DNA of 64,000 nucleotides from Acanthopleura granulata (GCA_016165875.1 JABBOT010000009.1:19172783-19236782); one strand, 5' to 3'. Shown: positions 1 to 10,189, numbered from the stretch's first letter. Notes: generated by a model not told the origin, from the sequence alone. Translations and numbers: made by a program.

Positions 1-3000
1 TCATGTTGATAATAATCACGACGCCGTAACCAGCGGTTACGTTCAGCCTCGTAAACTCCTTGTAGCTCAGGTTTAACCAAGGATTCCAAATCAGGGTCCG
101 ACCATGCAATGCAAGCTGAATCTGTATCTGTCTCCAGGAGTTGATAATCACTAAAATGAAAATATTTCGCTTGGAAATCGTAACAGAATTCCAGCATGCG
201 GAGCTTGGCATACTGATATTCCATACACCCTATCTGTAACGGTAAATTCGTCCCTCAGTGCACGTGACCTAATAGGTATCATCAGCAGTTTCCTTCACGT
301 TAATACACGAGTCTGAATTGACCAGTTTTCGAACTTTCTGTAGTGTGCACATTTTCACATTCACTTGCCGACCTTGATTGGTAATTGTCTTTCCGTACCC
401 CGAATTTCCTACTAGCGTCATGGTTTCACCTTTTAACGCCTTGCTGGGATCTACATCCGTTTGACGTCGTGCTTGAATCACGTGATCAGCAAAGGTGCGA
501 AAGCAGGTTTCGGGTGTGCATTGCACAGCTTGATGCACGCGAGTTTCAACCAGTCCGTGAGCCAAATACTATGTAAGCAGAGGGGTGCCCAAGAGAATTT
601 TCGTCCCATACATACTTCCAATTAATCTGCAGCTGGGCTGGGTCATTATATTATTGGCCTTGGCATATTCTCTCATAGTGGGACCGATATCTTCTACAGT
701 GACATTTGCGTTTTTAAATATGGGTGGACATTCAGCAAAAGTTGATAATAATTCTTGGGGAACATGAATGTCACATTCCATAAACCCATACAGTTGCTGG
801 TCCATAACTGATTTTAATAATTGATTTTCAGTAAGATGAGTTGGCGGAGCGGTATAGTAGTGTCGAAGAAATGCTTAAAGGGAAGGGTCAGTTCAATTTT
901 GATGAAGAAAAAACATTCCCATGTTTCCACAACCTGGAAGTTGAGATGCTCGAAATAAGCTCCGTGCTCTTTCGTTTCGTTCTGAAGTTCTTCAGGTGAA
1001 AGATCGCGCCTTGTGCGGAGCTCACCTGTTAAAGTATAGTTGAGGTGACACCCATGGAAATGCCAGTAACATCCGTGGAAATGCAACGATACAAGCATAG
1101 GTGTATATATATATATGTATAAGTGTAAAACATGTACATTGTAAAAAAAAATTCACTGACTTCACCAGGATAGGTACTCACGCCACACACACCTATATAA
1201 AGGTGTATATAATATACATGTTATGTATATAAATATATATATATACATATTACAACGCTACATTTACCCAGTCGTTTTTTCTTCATACATACATAATTAT
1301 CTTTTATATATTTCACATTTGACATAATACATTGTTATTTATACATATATATGACATAATACATTACCTGGAAAATAGTGCGTTGACCATTCACCACAGC
1401 AAAGCCGTCAACAGGGAGCTGCCGATCTCCAATTCTCCTGTCCACATTGTTCAGCCGATGCCGAATATTCATTTCCAGCTGAGCTGCTTGCCAATCTAAC
1501 CACTGCTCAGCCAGTCGAGTTTTTTGGACTCCTTCGGATAAAAATTTATAGTGTCCTTTTCCTCTTCTTCTATGGGTACCCAACGAATATAATGCCCAGC
1601 AGGCATAGGTGGTGCTAAGCAGGAAAGGTATAACGCTTTAGCGTCAAAACCGACAATACCCTGGCATAATTTTCCACCCCTAATACGAGTCACTCCCGTC
1701 TCATGGTAGCGATCGAATGCAATACTTTGTCCCCGACAATATTCGACCTCAAACATTGAGAGAGATCTTTATCCCCTTCCCCTATTATGGAAAAGTAAGT
1801 TGGGAAATTTTGAAAGAAGTAGCGTAAAGTGTCCCCTGGAATACTTATACAGTATTCCAATATATCTACACGCATGGTTTGATAAAACGCTGACATCCTT
1901 CCCAAAGCTTCAAGGAATGGAGTGACGTCAAGATTATTGTACCAAATCAGAAAATCACGAAGGGTCCTCATTCCGTGTGATTCCCATACATTCTCCAACG
2001 CGCGGTTGTCTTGTTCAGAGCGAAAAGTACCTTTCAGCTTGTTATGGAAAGCTTCACGCGGTGGCGGAGTTATATATAAACTATCCACGTATTCGTAACA
2101 AAACTGTCCTTTGGTCATCTGACATTCATAAGCTTTGATCCATTCATCATACCTATAATTCAGGGCCAAATAATCTCGCACGTGTAAAAATCTCAGCTGA
2201 CCTGTAAACACGCTCATGTGCCCATTATTCCGCTTCATAACGTATTTTAACCCATTCGTTTTGACTAAGTACGGATACAGCTGTTGCTTTATTAAATTAA
2301 AATCATATTTCCCAGAATTAAAACCCAAAACAGGGAGTTCGGTCAGGTAAGTTAAAATCGCACCTTCAGATTTTCTGTGTAAAATTTCTTTTTCGTTTTG
2401 CGCGTAAAGTCACATAGCGCAGATATGGCTATACATTCGTCCAAGCTGTCTAGCAAGTGCTGGTAATGTTGATACAACAGCTTAAAACTATCTTCACTGA
2501 TCTCAGTGAGATATGTCATCATAGTTTCAATCAAAGCATGAGGATCACCCGTTGATACGAAACACACCGGTTTGTCATATCCAGAAACGTTACTCTTAAC
2601 AGACGTACTCATGGGAATATGGAGAGCAGTCCATTGTGTGTTTTCACCACTGTTAGCTGCGAAAGGATCTAAGTTTTTGCTTCAAAATCAAAACAAGCTC
2701 TATATGGGAAATACCTGTCCTCTTCAGTAGTCAGCTAACTCTTCGAAAACAGTGGGTTTGTCTTTAAGCACACCGCCTGGATACTCTCGTTTGATAACTC
2801 CATCACAAGTCCGTGTATGCCGTTTTAATTTACAGGCCTTGGGTAACGCTATATGAAAAACCTTGCACAGATAAGAACGTGCGTATAAATTCATATCTTT
2901 CACCACGCTAAAATGTTTCTCGCGTAGATTAAGAGTCAAAGTAGTAGCGTATCGCTTGGTAGACCGGTAAAGACTCGCAGCGCACACATCTTTACCAACC

Positions 3001-3843
3001 ACTACTAGTTCATACACAAATATATTTTGTTAAATAAATCCTCCAGAAAAGGCTGTTCGCTGAGAGGGACACCGCGGAAATATGCAGCTTCCATACCTTT
3101 AGCTTTCAAGTAAATTTTCAAATAACCCTTATCTTTAACAGCACAGTATTTTGGGTCTGCGTTCTCTGTGAAGGCTAAGAAACGGAAGAAGCACAAATGA
3201 TCATCGTAAGCTCTATTGCTTCCACTCATCATGTTGTACAAGCCTTTGTTACTCCGCACGTAGTCCGGTAAGTCAACTGGCGCACCGACGGGGATGGCGC
3301 GTGGTTTATGCACATAAAACGTGACATTCGTCACATTGTCCACCAACTATTTGGTATTGGGCTGATTCGATTGGGTCCATAGCTGACAAATCAGCGGTAA
3401 GTGTTTGTATATCCCCGTAGGTGTGAATATACCGACATTCTGAGTGTATTCTTGTATTAGTACGTGGACAGAAATAACACAGTTGATCTCTATCTCAGTG
3501 ACGTAAAATGAAACCATATGCTATGTTGATACGAAAGGGCGAAGACTGGTCAAGAAACACCTGTTCTAGGTTTGTAACTAAAGGATAGAGTCCCATGATT
3601 CGGAAATTATGGGGCGGATAGTGCCCCAGTGACGTTAGTATATGTCCCGTATGCCGGGTCTTTAGGTAAGTCATCATATGAGGGTGTGATGGGGTCCGAT
3701 CGAAACGAATTAGCACTATTATTGAAGTTACACCCCTGCTTTACATTACCGACAGAGGCGGTATGAAATTTATTCTGACCAACCACGCTGCTATCCCACC
3801 CCAGCTGACTAAACACAGCCTCAGGTGAGACAGGTGAGCTATT
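1..3843 (-). pseudogene. Family B DNA polymerase (protein-primed, virus/Polinton-like), broken and cut by window edge
   Basis: Fragments in successive minus-strand frames match, in order, a family B polymerase of the kind carried by Polinton/Maverick and adintovirus-like elements and often found in mollusc genomes. Seen: an N-terminal segment ending in INIAYGFILRH (about 3,500); a decayed zinc-finger-like stretch with KRHTRTCDG (about 2,800); exonuclease motif Exo I FDFEA (about 2,680); Exo II FNSGKYDFN (about 2,310); polymerase motif A DAKALYLS (about 1,640); FHGCYWH (about 1,060); IGSMYGTKILL (about 600); motif B GNSGYGKT (about 410); motif C DTDS (117-128). The reading frame changes at least six times, with in-frame stops, for example at 569-571 and between about 3,350 and 3,495. 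Exonuclease and polymerase motifs survive, but one polypeptide cannot be read. The C-terminal end lies beyond base 1. The N-terminal fragment starts after a possible splice acceptor at 3,844-3,845. Identification as this polymerase type is strong; assignment to a named element family is inference because no capsid, integrase or terminal repeats are visible. Confidence 0.85.
1099..1371 (-). other. AT-rich microsatellite interruption within the polymerase pseudogene
   Basis: About 270 bases of TA-rich simple sequence separate the polymerase fragment ending in GQRTIFQ from the next one beginning FHGC, which are adjacent in homologues. On the minus strand the upstream edge reads CCAG followed by GTAATG, a plausible splice donor, but the downstream edge has no AG acceptor at the expected place. 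It is either a decayed intron or an inserted simple repeat. Confidence 0.5.
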
Positions 3844-4016
3844 CTGTCGAAAGAGTCTTTTTAATAGAAAAGCACTATATTTTTTTCACAGTTACTTATC
3901 TGTTTATATGTGTTAAATAATTAATATACTTTTTATGCTGTGTACATAGTAATTATACTCTGTTATATATAAACAGATTGTATTATGTCTTTTGAAGTTT
4001 TATATGTGTGCTGGGA

Positions 4017-4037
4017 ATATATATATATATATATATG
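4017..4037. repeat. (TA)n microsatellite
   Basis: A pure run of about ten TA dinucleotides lies just upstream of the histone-type promoter region. Confidence 0.9.
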
Positions 4038-4039
4038 CT

Positions 4040-4200
4040 GACAAAACACAGGGATTGAAAATCCACAGCCGTCGGCGCAATATGGCTCCTTTCCGCCAAT
4101 CAGATGCATGGAATTTTGCTTTCTATTCGGTCCGCACTTTTTGGTGCACTGTCAGACTTTACAAGCCGGATAAATCATGTAAAAGGCAAAATCACTCACT
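4040..4200 (+). promoter_or_regulatory. Histone-like promoter region (CCAAT, octamer-like, TATA-like)
   Basis: A CCAAT box (CCGCCAATCAG, CCAAT at 4,096-4,100) is followed by ATGCAT resembling part of the ATGCAAAT octamer, and by an AT-rich GGATAAATC near 4,167, then the ATG at 4,220. The order and spacing resemble metazoan histone promoters. The second copy near 5,000-5,080 carries two CCAAT-like boxes and GGAAATGCAAAA, closer to the octamer. Function is inferred from motif order only. Confidence 0.5.
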
Positions 4201-4219
4201 TACCACTACACACGTCAGC

Positions 4220-4501
4220 ATGGCTCAGGAGGAGCTACAGCGACGTGCAATCGCATACGGGAGAGCCAGTGCACAATATGAAGAAACAGTGGAATACCCT
4301 GGGTTTGACTGCAAATGGGGAAAACGAGAGCTGGAAATCAGCTATGCCAAAGCCGTGAAAAAAGACGCTTGGGAGAGGCTGCTGCAAGCGGTCGTAGCAG
4401 CAACGGCTGACATCAGCATAAGACAGTCCAGCCAGCTAGCTAGCCAGCGCCGGGGACAAAGCCGGGCCGGTGCAATAAGGCAAGTCACACCGCTACCGTA
4501 G
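4220..4501 (+). CDS. Small intronless gene of unknown function with histone-type 3' end (93 aa)
   Basis: The ATG at 4,220 (CAGCATGGC) opens a 93-residue frame ending in TAG at 4,499-4,501. The frame is also open upstream, but this ATG is chosen because it sits behind the promoter motifs and the decayed duplicate aligns from here (QEE..RR). The protein is Glu/Arg/Ala-rich, probably largely helical, with YPGFDCKWGKRELE in the middle and a Gln/Ser/Arg-rich tail. I do not recognise the family, and it is not a core or linker histone. Only 29 bases after the stop lies a histone-type stem-loop, then a GAAAGA purine element, so the mRNA may be processed without polyadenylation, as for replication-dependent histone mRNAs (inference). 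It lies inside the possible intron between the zinc-finger exon and the polymerase remnant, on the opposite strand. Alternatives: a captured gene of a virus-like element, or a decayed gene. Confidence 0.5.
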   Translation: MAQEELQRRAIAYGRASAQYEETVEYPGFDCKWGKRELEISYAKAVKKDAWERLLQAVVAATADISIRQSSQLASQRRGQSRAGAIRQVTPLP

Positions 4502-4530
4502 CAGTCGCCGGAGTGAACAGCCACTCCAAA

Positions 4531-4567
4531 GGCCCTTTTCAGGGCAAAACCAATTCTTCCGAAAGAT
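4531..4567 (+). terminator. Histone-mRNA-type 3' stem-loop and downstream purine element
   Basis: GGCCCTTTTCAGGGCA at 4,531-4,546 matches the metazoan histone stem-loop consensus (six-base stem, TTTC loop) at 15 of 16 positions; only the outermost G-C pair is lost (G-A). CCAAAG precedes it. CGAAAGA about 13 bases downstream fits the U7-binding histone downstream element in sequence and distance. The element is 29 bases after the stop codon of the 93-residue frame. Confidence 0.75.
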
Positions 4568-4601
4568 TTGATTTCGAAATCTGAACACGTTATGTATGAA
4601 T

Positions 4602-4960
4602 TATGTATGTCTCATTTAATATCTATGATTTTTTGTCCATTTTATGTAAAAAAAAAAGCAAAACCAAAATTACCTCACATTCAACCCCGTTACATCTTTA
4701 TGATAGGGATGTAGATATATGTACATGCATGTACAACAAATCGCACCAGGTTTCATCTGCATATAACGCTAGCATTCACATCCATACTGGGGAAAAAAGA
4801 AATTATGTATATATCCTTCTAATCATTAAATTTATATGTCAAGTAAAAGCCGATATTTCACACTGTGTTGTTTTATATTTCTGTACACACAAGTAACCTA
4901 TTGATAAGCCCTATACCTATATGTACGTACAATCTTATGTACTGTGCGAGCCGGCGAGGG
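4602..4960. other. AT-rich spacer, no recognisable gene
   Basis: Low-complexity AT-rich sequence between the two copies of the histone-end gene. The short open frames here show no domain, codon or splice evidence. Confidence 0.6.
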
Positions 4961-4989
4961 CGAAACACTACTATATTCTTATATTTCCG

Positions 4990-5300
4990 TGCAAAAACAG
5001 AGACACCGTAAAAACACAAGGATTGGAAATGCAAAAAGCCTGTCTGGCTGTGAACCAATGAGAAAGCTGTGAATCAATGAGAAAGGCTGAAATTGCTGTC
5101 TCTGACCGTCGCGCATATTCACTCCACTGCATTTGTGCGGATCGTAATGGAAAGGACCCATGTGAGACTTTTACACGCACAGGAGGAATATAGACGCTTG
5201 CAAGAACGAGCCAACAAGAACAACTAAGTCTCATAACCAGGCAATCACGACTTCTGCAGACTCTCGGAATACTGTAACGTTCGTTCAAAACATGGCTCAT
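4990..5300 (+). pseudogene. Decayed second copy of the histone-end gene: promoter and 5' coding part
   Basis: ACAAGGATTGGAAATGC near 5,016 aligns with ACAGGGATTGAAAATCC near 4,050, and two CCAAT-like boxes follow (GAACCAATGAG, GAATCAATGAG). From about 5,180 the sequence CAGGAGGAATATAGACG aligns with the start of the 93-residue gene, but the initiator ATG is lost and a TAA follows after about 15 codons. The rest of the coding part is not recognisable. Confidence 0.5.
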
Positions 5301-5725
5301 CTGCAACTGAAGTGGAAAGATATCTTTATTGTGGCTTTCCTTCCTCGTCCCTCTTCGGCCGGTTGATGCTCAACATACAACTAAGTCTCATAACCAGGCG
5401 ATCACGACTTCTGCATAGTAGACTCTGCTGCAGTTCCAGCGACTCTTCGACTTCTGTATTTCTCACCCTAAACTGGTAGAAGGAGCCGTGTGATATGTGC
5501 ATGCTAAATGGAGCAGCCATGTTTATTTTCACTAATTTTCGACGCCCTCTTCAACAAAATGAGTTTTTGGTGTGAAGATCACGCAAACAGCCCCAGGTTT
5601 AATAGGCGAAAATACCCCACCGAAACGGAGAAAAGATGTCTTTATCATGGCTTTCCTTCCTTGTCCCTCGCCTCTTCTGCGGCCTTCACCTCTTATAAAC
5701 AGGCGATCACAACTTCTGCATAGCG
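5225..5725. repeat. Tandem-duplicated segment with three copies of a 30-base block
   Basis: AACCAGGCGATCACGACTTC and close variants occur near 5,236, 5,394 and 5,693. A block reading AAGATATCTTTATTGTGGCT near 5,320 recurs as AAGATGTCTTTATCATGGCT near 5,632. The segment lies between the decayed 5' part and the duplicated 3' end of the second copy. Confidence 0.6.
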
Positions 5726-5727
5726 GA

Positions 5728-5792
5728 CTCATTTCCAAAGGCTCTTTTCAGTCACCCCATCCTGTCGAAAGGACTTTCTGAAATCTGAGCAC
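5728..5792 (+). pseudogene. Duplicate of the histone-type 3' end, stem broken
   Basis: CCAAAGGCTCTTTTCAGTCA aligns with the stem-loop at 4,531, and the following GTCGAAAGG...TGAAATCTGAGCAC aligns with CCGAAAGA...CGAAATCTGAACAC. The left stem and TTTC loop are intact, but the right arm (AGTCAC instead of AGAGCC) no longer pairs. Confidence 0.6.
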
Positions 5793-6380
5793 TATGTTTT
5801 TGCATCTTTGTTCATGCATGATTATTTTTTGGTATTTTATTTATTTTATTATTTTGGTTATTTTGTTTGTTTTATTTGATTTATTTATTTTATTTTATTT
5901 TGGTTATTTTATTTATTTATTTATTTTTGGAATTTTGTCTATTTTGTGTACGCCTGACGTCGCCAACCTCAGTTTATTGTACACTAGGTGACGGTTGATG
6001 TTCGCAGTGTATTATAATTTGTGAAGATTAACTGGACACGTATTGCACGGTACACCATGTCAACACTCCAGATGAATCAAGCAGAAAAGTTCGCCCCACT
6101 GTCTCGTAAGCTATGGGCTACCCATGTGTATCCGCATTTTGTATTATAACATACAATGTGGATTGCACAGATAGCCTATATTGTCCGATGGATAATGTCA
6201 GCAACCGGAAACCTACATCGATGGATAGATAGTGTCGTACTTGTATGTTTGTATGTGTGGTTATTTTATTTATTTATTTATTTTTTGGGGTTATTTTTTT
6301 ATTTCATATTTTTTTTGTGAGTTGTCTATTTTGTGTAGCCTCGACGACGCCCTCAAATTCGGTGTACAACAAACTTGTAT
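5793..6380. repeat. TTTAT-rich low-complexity tract, duplicated
   Basis: Long T/A tracts of TTATTTATTT type at about 5,825-5,935 and 6,255-6,330 are each followed by TCTATTTTGTGTA and a similar GACG-containing stretch. This indicates a local duplication about 385 bases apart. Confidence 0.6.
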
Positions 6381-6434
6381 CTACACAGCATCTACATCGT
6401 TTTTAACTGTAGATGCGCGAGATACAAGGGTTAT

Positions 6435-6745
6435 TATGCAGCGGGCAACCCTCCCTAAGCGAAACCTACATGGACGGAGCAGTGGCTATATCGGAGGTAC
6501 ACTAAACTCTAACCCGGTACATTGACATTATAATTTTAACTGTCATTGTCTGGGGTAGAGTATAATGTGCAACGCCCCAACCCCAGCTATCTGAAATCCA
6601 CACGGACGGAGCGACGGCTATATGCGGAGTACACTTTACTTTAGCCCCTGTACGTTGATATTATAATTATAACTGTCAATGTCGGAGGTAAAGTATATCG
6701 TGCCACGGCCAACGCTAGCTACCTGGAAACCTACACCGATGGATA
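6435..6745. repeat. Tandem repeat, two units of about 150-175 bases
   Basis: GAAACCTACATGGACGGAGC...ATTGACATTATAATTTTAAC near 6,461 recurs as GAAATCCACACGGACGGAGC...TTGATATTATAATTATAACT near 6,593. A third partial start, GGAAACCTACACCGATGG, lies near 6,723. Confidence 0.65.
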
Positions 6746-6941
6746 ATGTTTTTATGTACTGTGTGTTTATCTTATGTATTGTATTGTTTGTTATTTATAT
6801 GTCTATGATTGTCATGACATCACACATTATGATGTCATATAACGAACCAAAGATCAACCTCTAACATTCACTGTCCCTTAACTTATCATATATAAAATAA
6901 CACTACACACTATGCTGTAAATGTATGCTAACAACAGTATA

Positions 6942-6971
6942 AACATATATATATATATATATATATATATA
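6942..6971. repeat. (TA)n microsatellite
   Basis: A run of TA dinucleotides lies immediately inside the putative intron that follows the zinc-finger exon donor. Confidence 0.9.
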
Positions 6972-6976
6972 CTCAC

Positions 6977-7120
6977 CGTTATTTCTCCATCAAGATAACT
7001 TTCCTTCCCATGTCCCATCCAACGATGATGTCGTTTCAGACTTGATATACGGGTAAACTGCTTAGTACAGTCCTTACAACTATACGTACACCTGCCAGAT
7101 CCATCATCATACGACGTCAT
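6977..7120 (-). CDS. C2H2 zinc-finger exon, possible first coding exon of the polymerase gene
   Basis: The frame opens at ATG (7,120-7,118) and reads 48 codons to GEIT, then the canonical donor GTGAGT (6,976-6,971), phase 0. It contains one C2H2-type finger: CKDC, twelve residues, then H and a second H at GH (SLKRHHRWMGH). The next plausible minus-strand acceptor in matching phase is at 3,844, where the N-terminal polymerase fragment begins (NSSPVSPEA). Joining them is an inference that would place a zinc finger before the polymerase; the intron would be about 3.1 kb. It could instead be the first exon of an unrelated zinc-finger gene, or a relic. Confidence 0.5.
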
Positions 7121-7199
7121 AGGACGTCATAAAGGTACCACCGGTACCACCCTGGTTAAAAAATAGTAATAATACCTGTGAGTTACATTATATACTACT

Positions 7200-8540
7200 T
7201 GCACTGCCTTTATCCATCCCAGCGGCGTTCAGCCCTGGTCTGTCCAGTGCATTCTGGGTAGTATTGCATTGGTCTGTTTGGCCAATGGACTGTCTTTTTC
7301 CCGGCCTGGGACGTTCTGTAGAATCATCACTGGCTTGACCGATTCATTATGGGTCCATCACTACGTGCCTTTTGGCCAATAGGTTGCCTTTACCCCGTCC
7401 TAATGGCTCTCTACATAATGATTTCTCGCTTGACCGGTAGTCCTCACGTGTAGTTTTCGGCCAATGTGCTGTCGTTGTCCCGCATTAAGGGTCAGTAAAG
7501 ACTGCTCTGAAGTTGGGATTTGTATTAGAAATGACGCCGTCGCTCAAATGCCCACACCAGACACTTCTAGTCATAGAGACGTGGTGACTAACACTTGGCA
7601 CTCCGAAAAAGCACTCCACATACCTCTAGCTTGTCAAATCTTCATCGTAACATCTCCCCTTCCTATCACCACACGTAATTTTGTAAGGGTTATCCAAATG
7701 AGTATCATTTATAAGGATACAGACATCTTTTGTGGTACAGACATCTTTTCAAGACGGCCACCATATGACTAAAGCCGTAAATGAAGTTTTGGGAATGTGC
7801 TCATGAGCGGACGTGTGTAATATTTCTTTCCACCCTTTTTTTTTCTTTTATTTACTCTCCCGAATTATTTTTGCAATGTAGTTTTGAAGCCTTTGTAGTT
7901 GTTTTATTTACAGTATTGTTGTTTTGCACCCGTCGAGAGAGGGTCAACTGTGAACTGTGTAATCCAGGGGTTCGGCTGTTGGTGACGATTCATATGTTCA
8001 CGTGCATGACTCACTTAAACGACGGCAGATGTCTCAAAACGAATGACGGCAGTGTAACTTGGAGGCTTTTTCGTGTGAAGCGAAACTTTACTGAATTCCC
8101 CTTACAAAAGTGTGGCGATAGAAAGGGCAGATGTTACGACGAAGATTTGACCAGCTTAGAGGCATATGGAGTGTTTTTTTGGAGTGCCAACTGCTGATCA
8201 CCACTAGGAGTCTCTGACGTGGGCACTTGAGCAATAGCGTCGTTTCTGATGCAAATCCCAACGTCGGAGCAATCTCGGACTACCTAAAGACCTTCTGGAG
8301 AGCCATTTTTCGTCTGACCGGTGCATTCTGGGTAGTGCATCATTTTTGGCCAAAGGGACGCTTTTATCCTGTCTTAAAGACGTTCTGGAGAATCTCGCTT
8401 GACCGGTGCATTATCTGTTGTCATCACCAGTATTTTGCTGGCAAAAGGACTGTTTTTGTTCTTTCTGACGTTCTGGAGAATCATTTCTCTCTTGATCATC
8501 GATCACTACGAGTATTTTTAGGCCAATGAGATGTCTTTGT
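7200..8540. repeat. Degenerate tandem repeat, unit about 100 bases, in two blocks
   Basis: Motifs recur in the same order: TTCTGGAGAATC, CTTGACCGGT, GCATTCTGGGTAGT, then TTTTGGCCAA and a CTGTCTTTTTC-like stretch. They are seen at about 7,225-7,470 and 8,285-8,540. The roughly 750 bases between (7,480-8,220) hold open frames of 102 and 138 residues with no recognised domain, which I do not call as genes. Confidence 0.6.
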
Positions 8541-8639
8541 CTAGTGTAAGAATGGCCAAGAGGAAATTGTTAATCACTCATTAACGCTGTTCCGTAGAAA
8601 ATTGTTAAACATGGACTCCGCCGGCAGTTGAATTTCTTT

Positions 8640-9262
8640 CTAGAGAACGATTGGTCTCTCGTTTCACACTGCAGTTAAGACAGCGGCTGAATATGTTTTG
8701 CCGCGAATTTCATGTCTTGTCTTTTCTCAGGGAAGTTATGAGGGAATCACTGCTGTCTCGTTTGACGTCGTTGTTTAGTCGTTGCATGTGTTTCTGAGCG
8801 AATCGGATGTCTTGCCCTAGTTGTGTGAGGTTATGGGTAGTCAGTCTTATCCCGTGTGACGTTGTAGTGTATATATAGGTAATCGCTACATGTGTTTCTA
8901 GGCGAGTCGGATGTCATGTGCTCGTAGTGTGAGGTTCTGGCGGAATCAGTATTCTCTAGTGTGACGTTGTAGTGTATATATAGGTAGTCGCTACATGTGT
9001 TCCTAGGCAAATCGGATGTCTTGTTCTCGTAGTGTGAGGGTTTGGGGGAATCTGTATTCTCTCCAGTGTGTATATACAGGCAGTCGCTACATGTGTTCCT
9101 AGGCAAATTTATGCCCTCTCCTAGTTGCGTAAGGTTATGGGGGAAATAAGTATCCTCTCGCTTGACGTATGTGCTTGTAGGTGAATTTGATATCTTGTAC
9201 TACAGTTGCGTGAGGTTATGGGGGAATCAGTATTCTCTCGTGTGATTATTTCATACATTTTT
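8640..9262. repeat. Tandem repeat, units about 115-120 bases
   Basis: GTGTGACGTTGTAGTGTATA, then TCGCTACATGTGTTCCTAGG, CGGATGTCTTG and GTGTGAGGTT...GGAATCAGTATTCTCT repeat about five times. Units at the right are more alike than those at the left, and the elements echo the older block at 7.2-8.5 kb. Confidence 0.75.
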
Positions 9263-9690
9263 CTGACAGCGCCTTTTCCTAAAGCTGAGTTCACACGATT
9301 CGATTTGGCTCATCCAAACCAAACCGATACCACCTGTTCAGCGAAAACGGGGTGAGGTGTGTTGCGTATGCTGCGTTCATAGGATCAGATTGATCAACTT
9401 GCACAAGATCTACGGAATAGGGTCTACCCTGATGGACTGGTCCAACTCTACCCATGTGAATACGGTATAAATATTAGTCCCCTATTGTCCAACATTATGT
9501 ACCTTCAATAAGATCTTCCTTTAAATCCGTTACTCCGTTAAATCCGGGTCGCCTGTCCGTTGATTTAACGGATTAATTCCTTCCTCATTTCATTATTAGG
9601 AACGGACTGAGTCGTTACCAGGAACGGATTAATCCGTTAGATCAACGGAAAGTCAATCTGTTATCCGGAAATATTTTTGAGAGTAGGAAT
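9263..9690. other. Non-coding spacer with an imperfect hairpin
   Basis: No gene is seen. The arms 9,557-9,584 (CCGTTGATTTAACGGATT...) and 9,621-9,648 (GGAACGGATTAATCCGTTAG...) are inverted copies of about 28 bases with a 36-base loop. The AAAGCTGAGTTCACACGATT block near 9,280 looks like part of another dispersed repeat. Confidence 0.5.
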
Positions 9691-9694
9691 ATTT

Positions 9695-9923
9695 ATATAT
9701 TGATTGGTGTTTTACGTCTTATCATAACTCAAGAATATTTCATTCGACGGGGCCAGCATTATGGTGGGAGGAAACCAAGCAGAGCCAGGGAGAAACACAC
9801 GACCATCCGGAGATCGCTCATCGGCCTTCCAGCGTAAGCCAACCCGAGCTGACCGCTTTGGTGAGAAGCTCCTGCATGCATGGGTCAGTGCTCCGCGTTA
9901 GCGCGCTAATCCCCACGGAGGCT
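9695..9923 (-). mobile_element. SINE-A copy (tRNA-derived, full length)
   Basis: In minus orientation: tRNA-like head at the right end (GCCTCCGTGGGGATTAGCGC), conserved body including GGTCGTGTGTTTC, and a tail ending ACACCAATCA. All SINE-A copies below share this head-body-tail plan. Confidence 0.85.
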
Positions 9924-10189
9924 TTGGAGAAAAGAGCTACCTATATTAGAATGTTAGAAATACCGAGATCAATAATCATAATAAAGAAATAGAGACATCT
10001 CGAAGCAATGTTAACTATTTACAATGGCTTTCGCTTCCCAAAAATCCAAGGATGAGGATCGAGAGCTAATGTAAAGAGTTCAAATTGCAATGAGGGGTCT
10101 ACATGGCTGCTTTATCAAGTAATTTCTTTATTGAATAAGGAAACTGTTACCCATTTATAATGTTCGATATAAAGACCACAACATAGAGA

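Noticed and set aside
7781..8197. 138-residue cysteine-containing frame as a secreted protein gene
   Set aside because: Lies between blocks of degenerate satellite; no clear signal peptide position and no recognised cysteine pattern.
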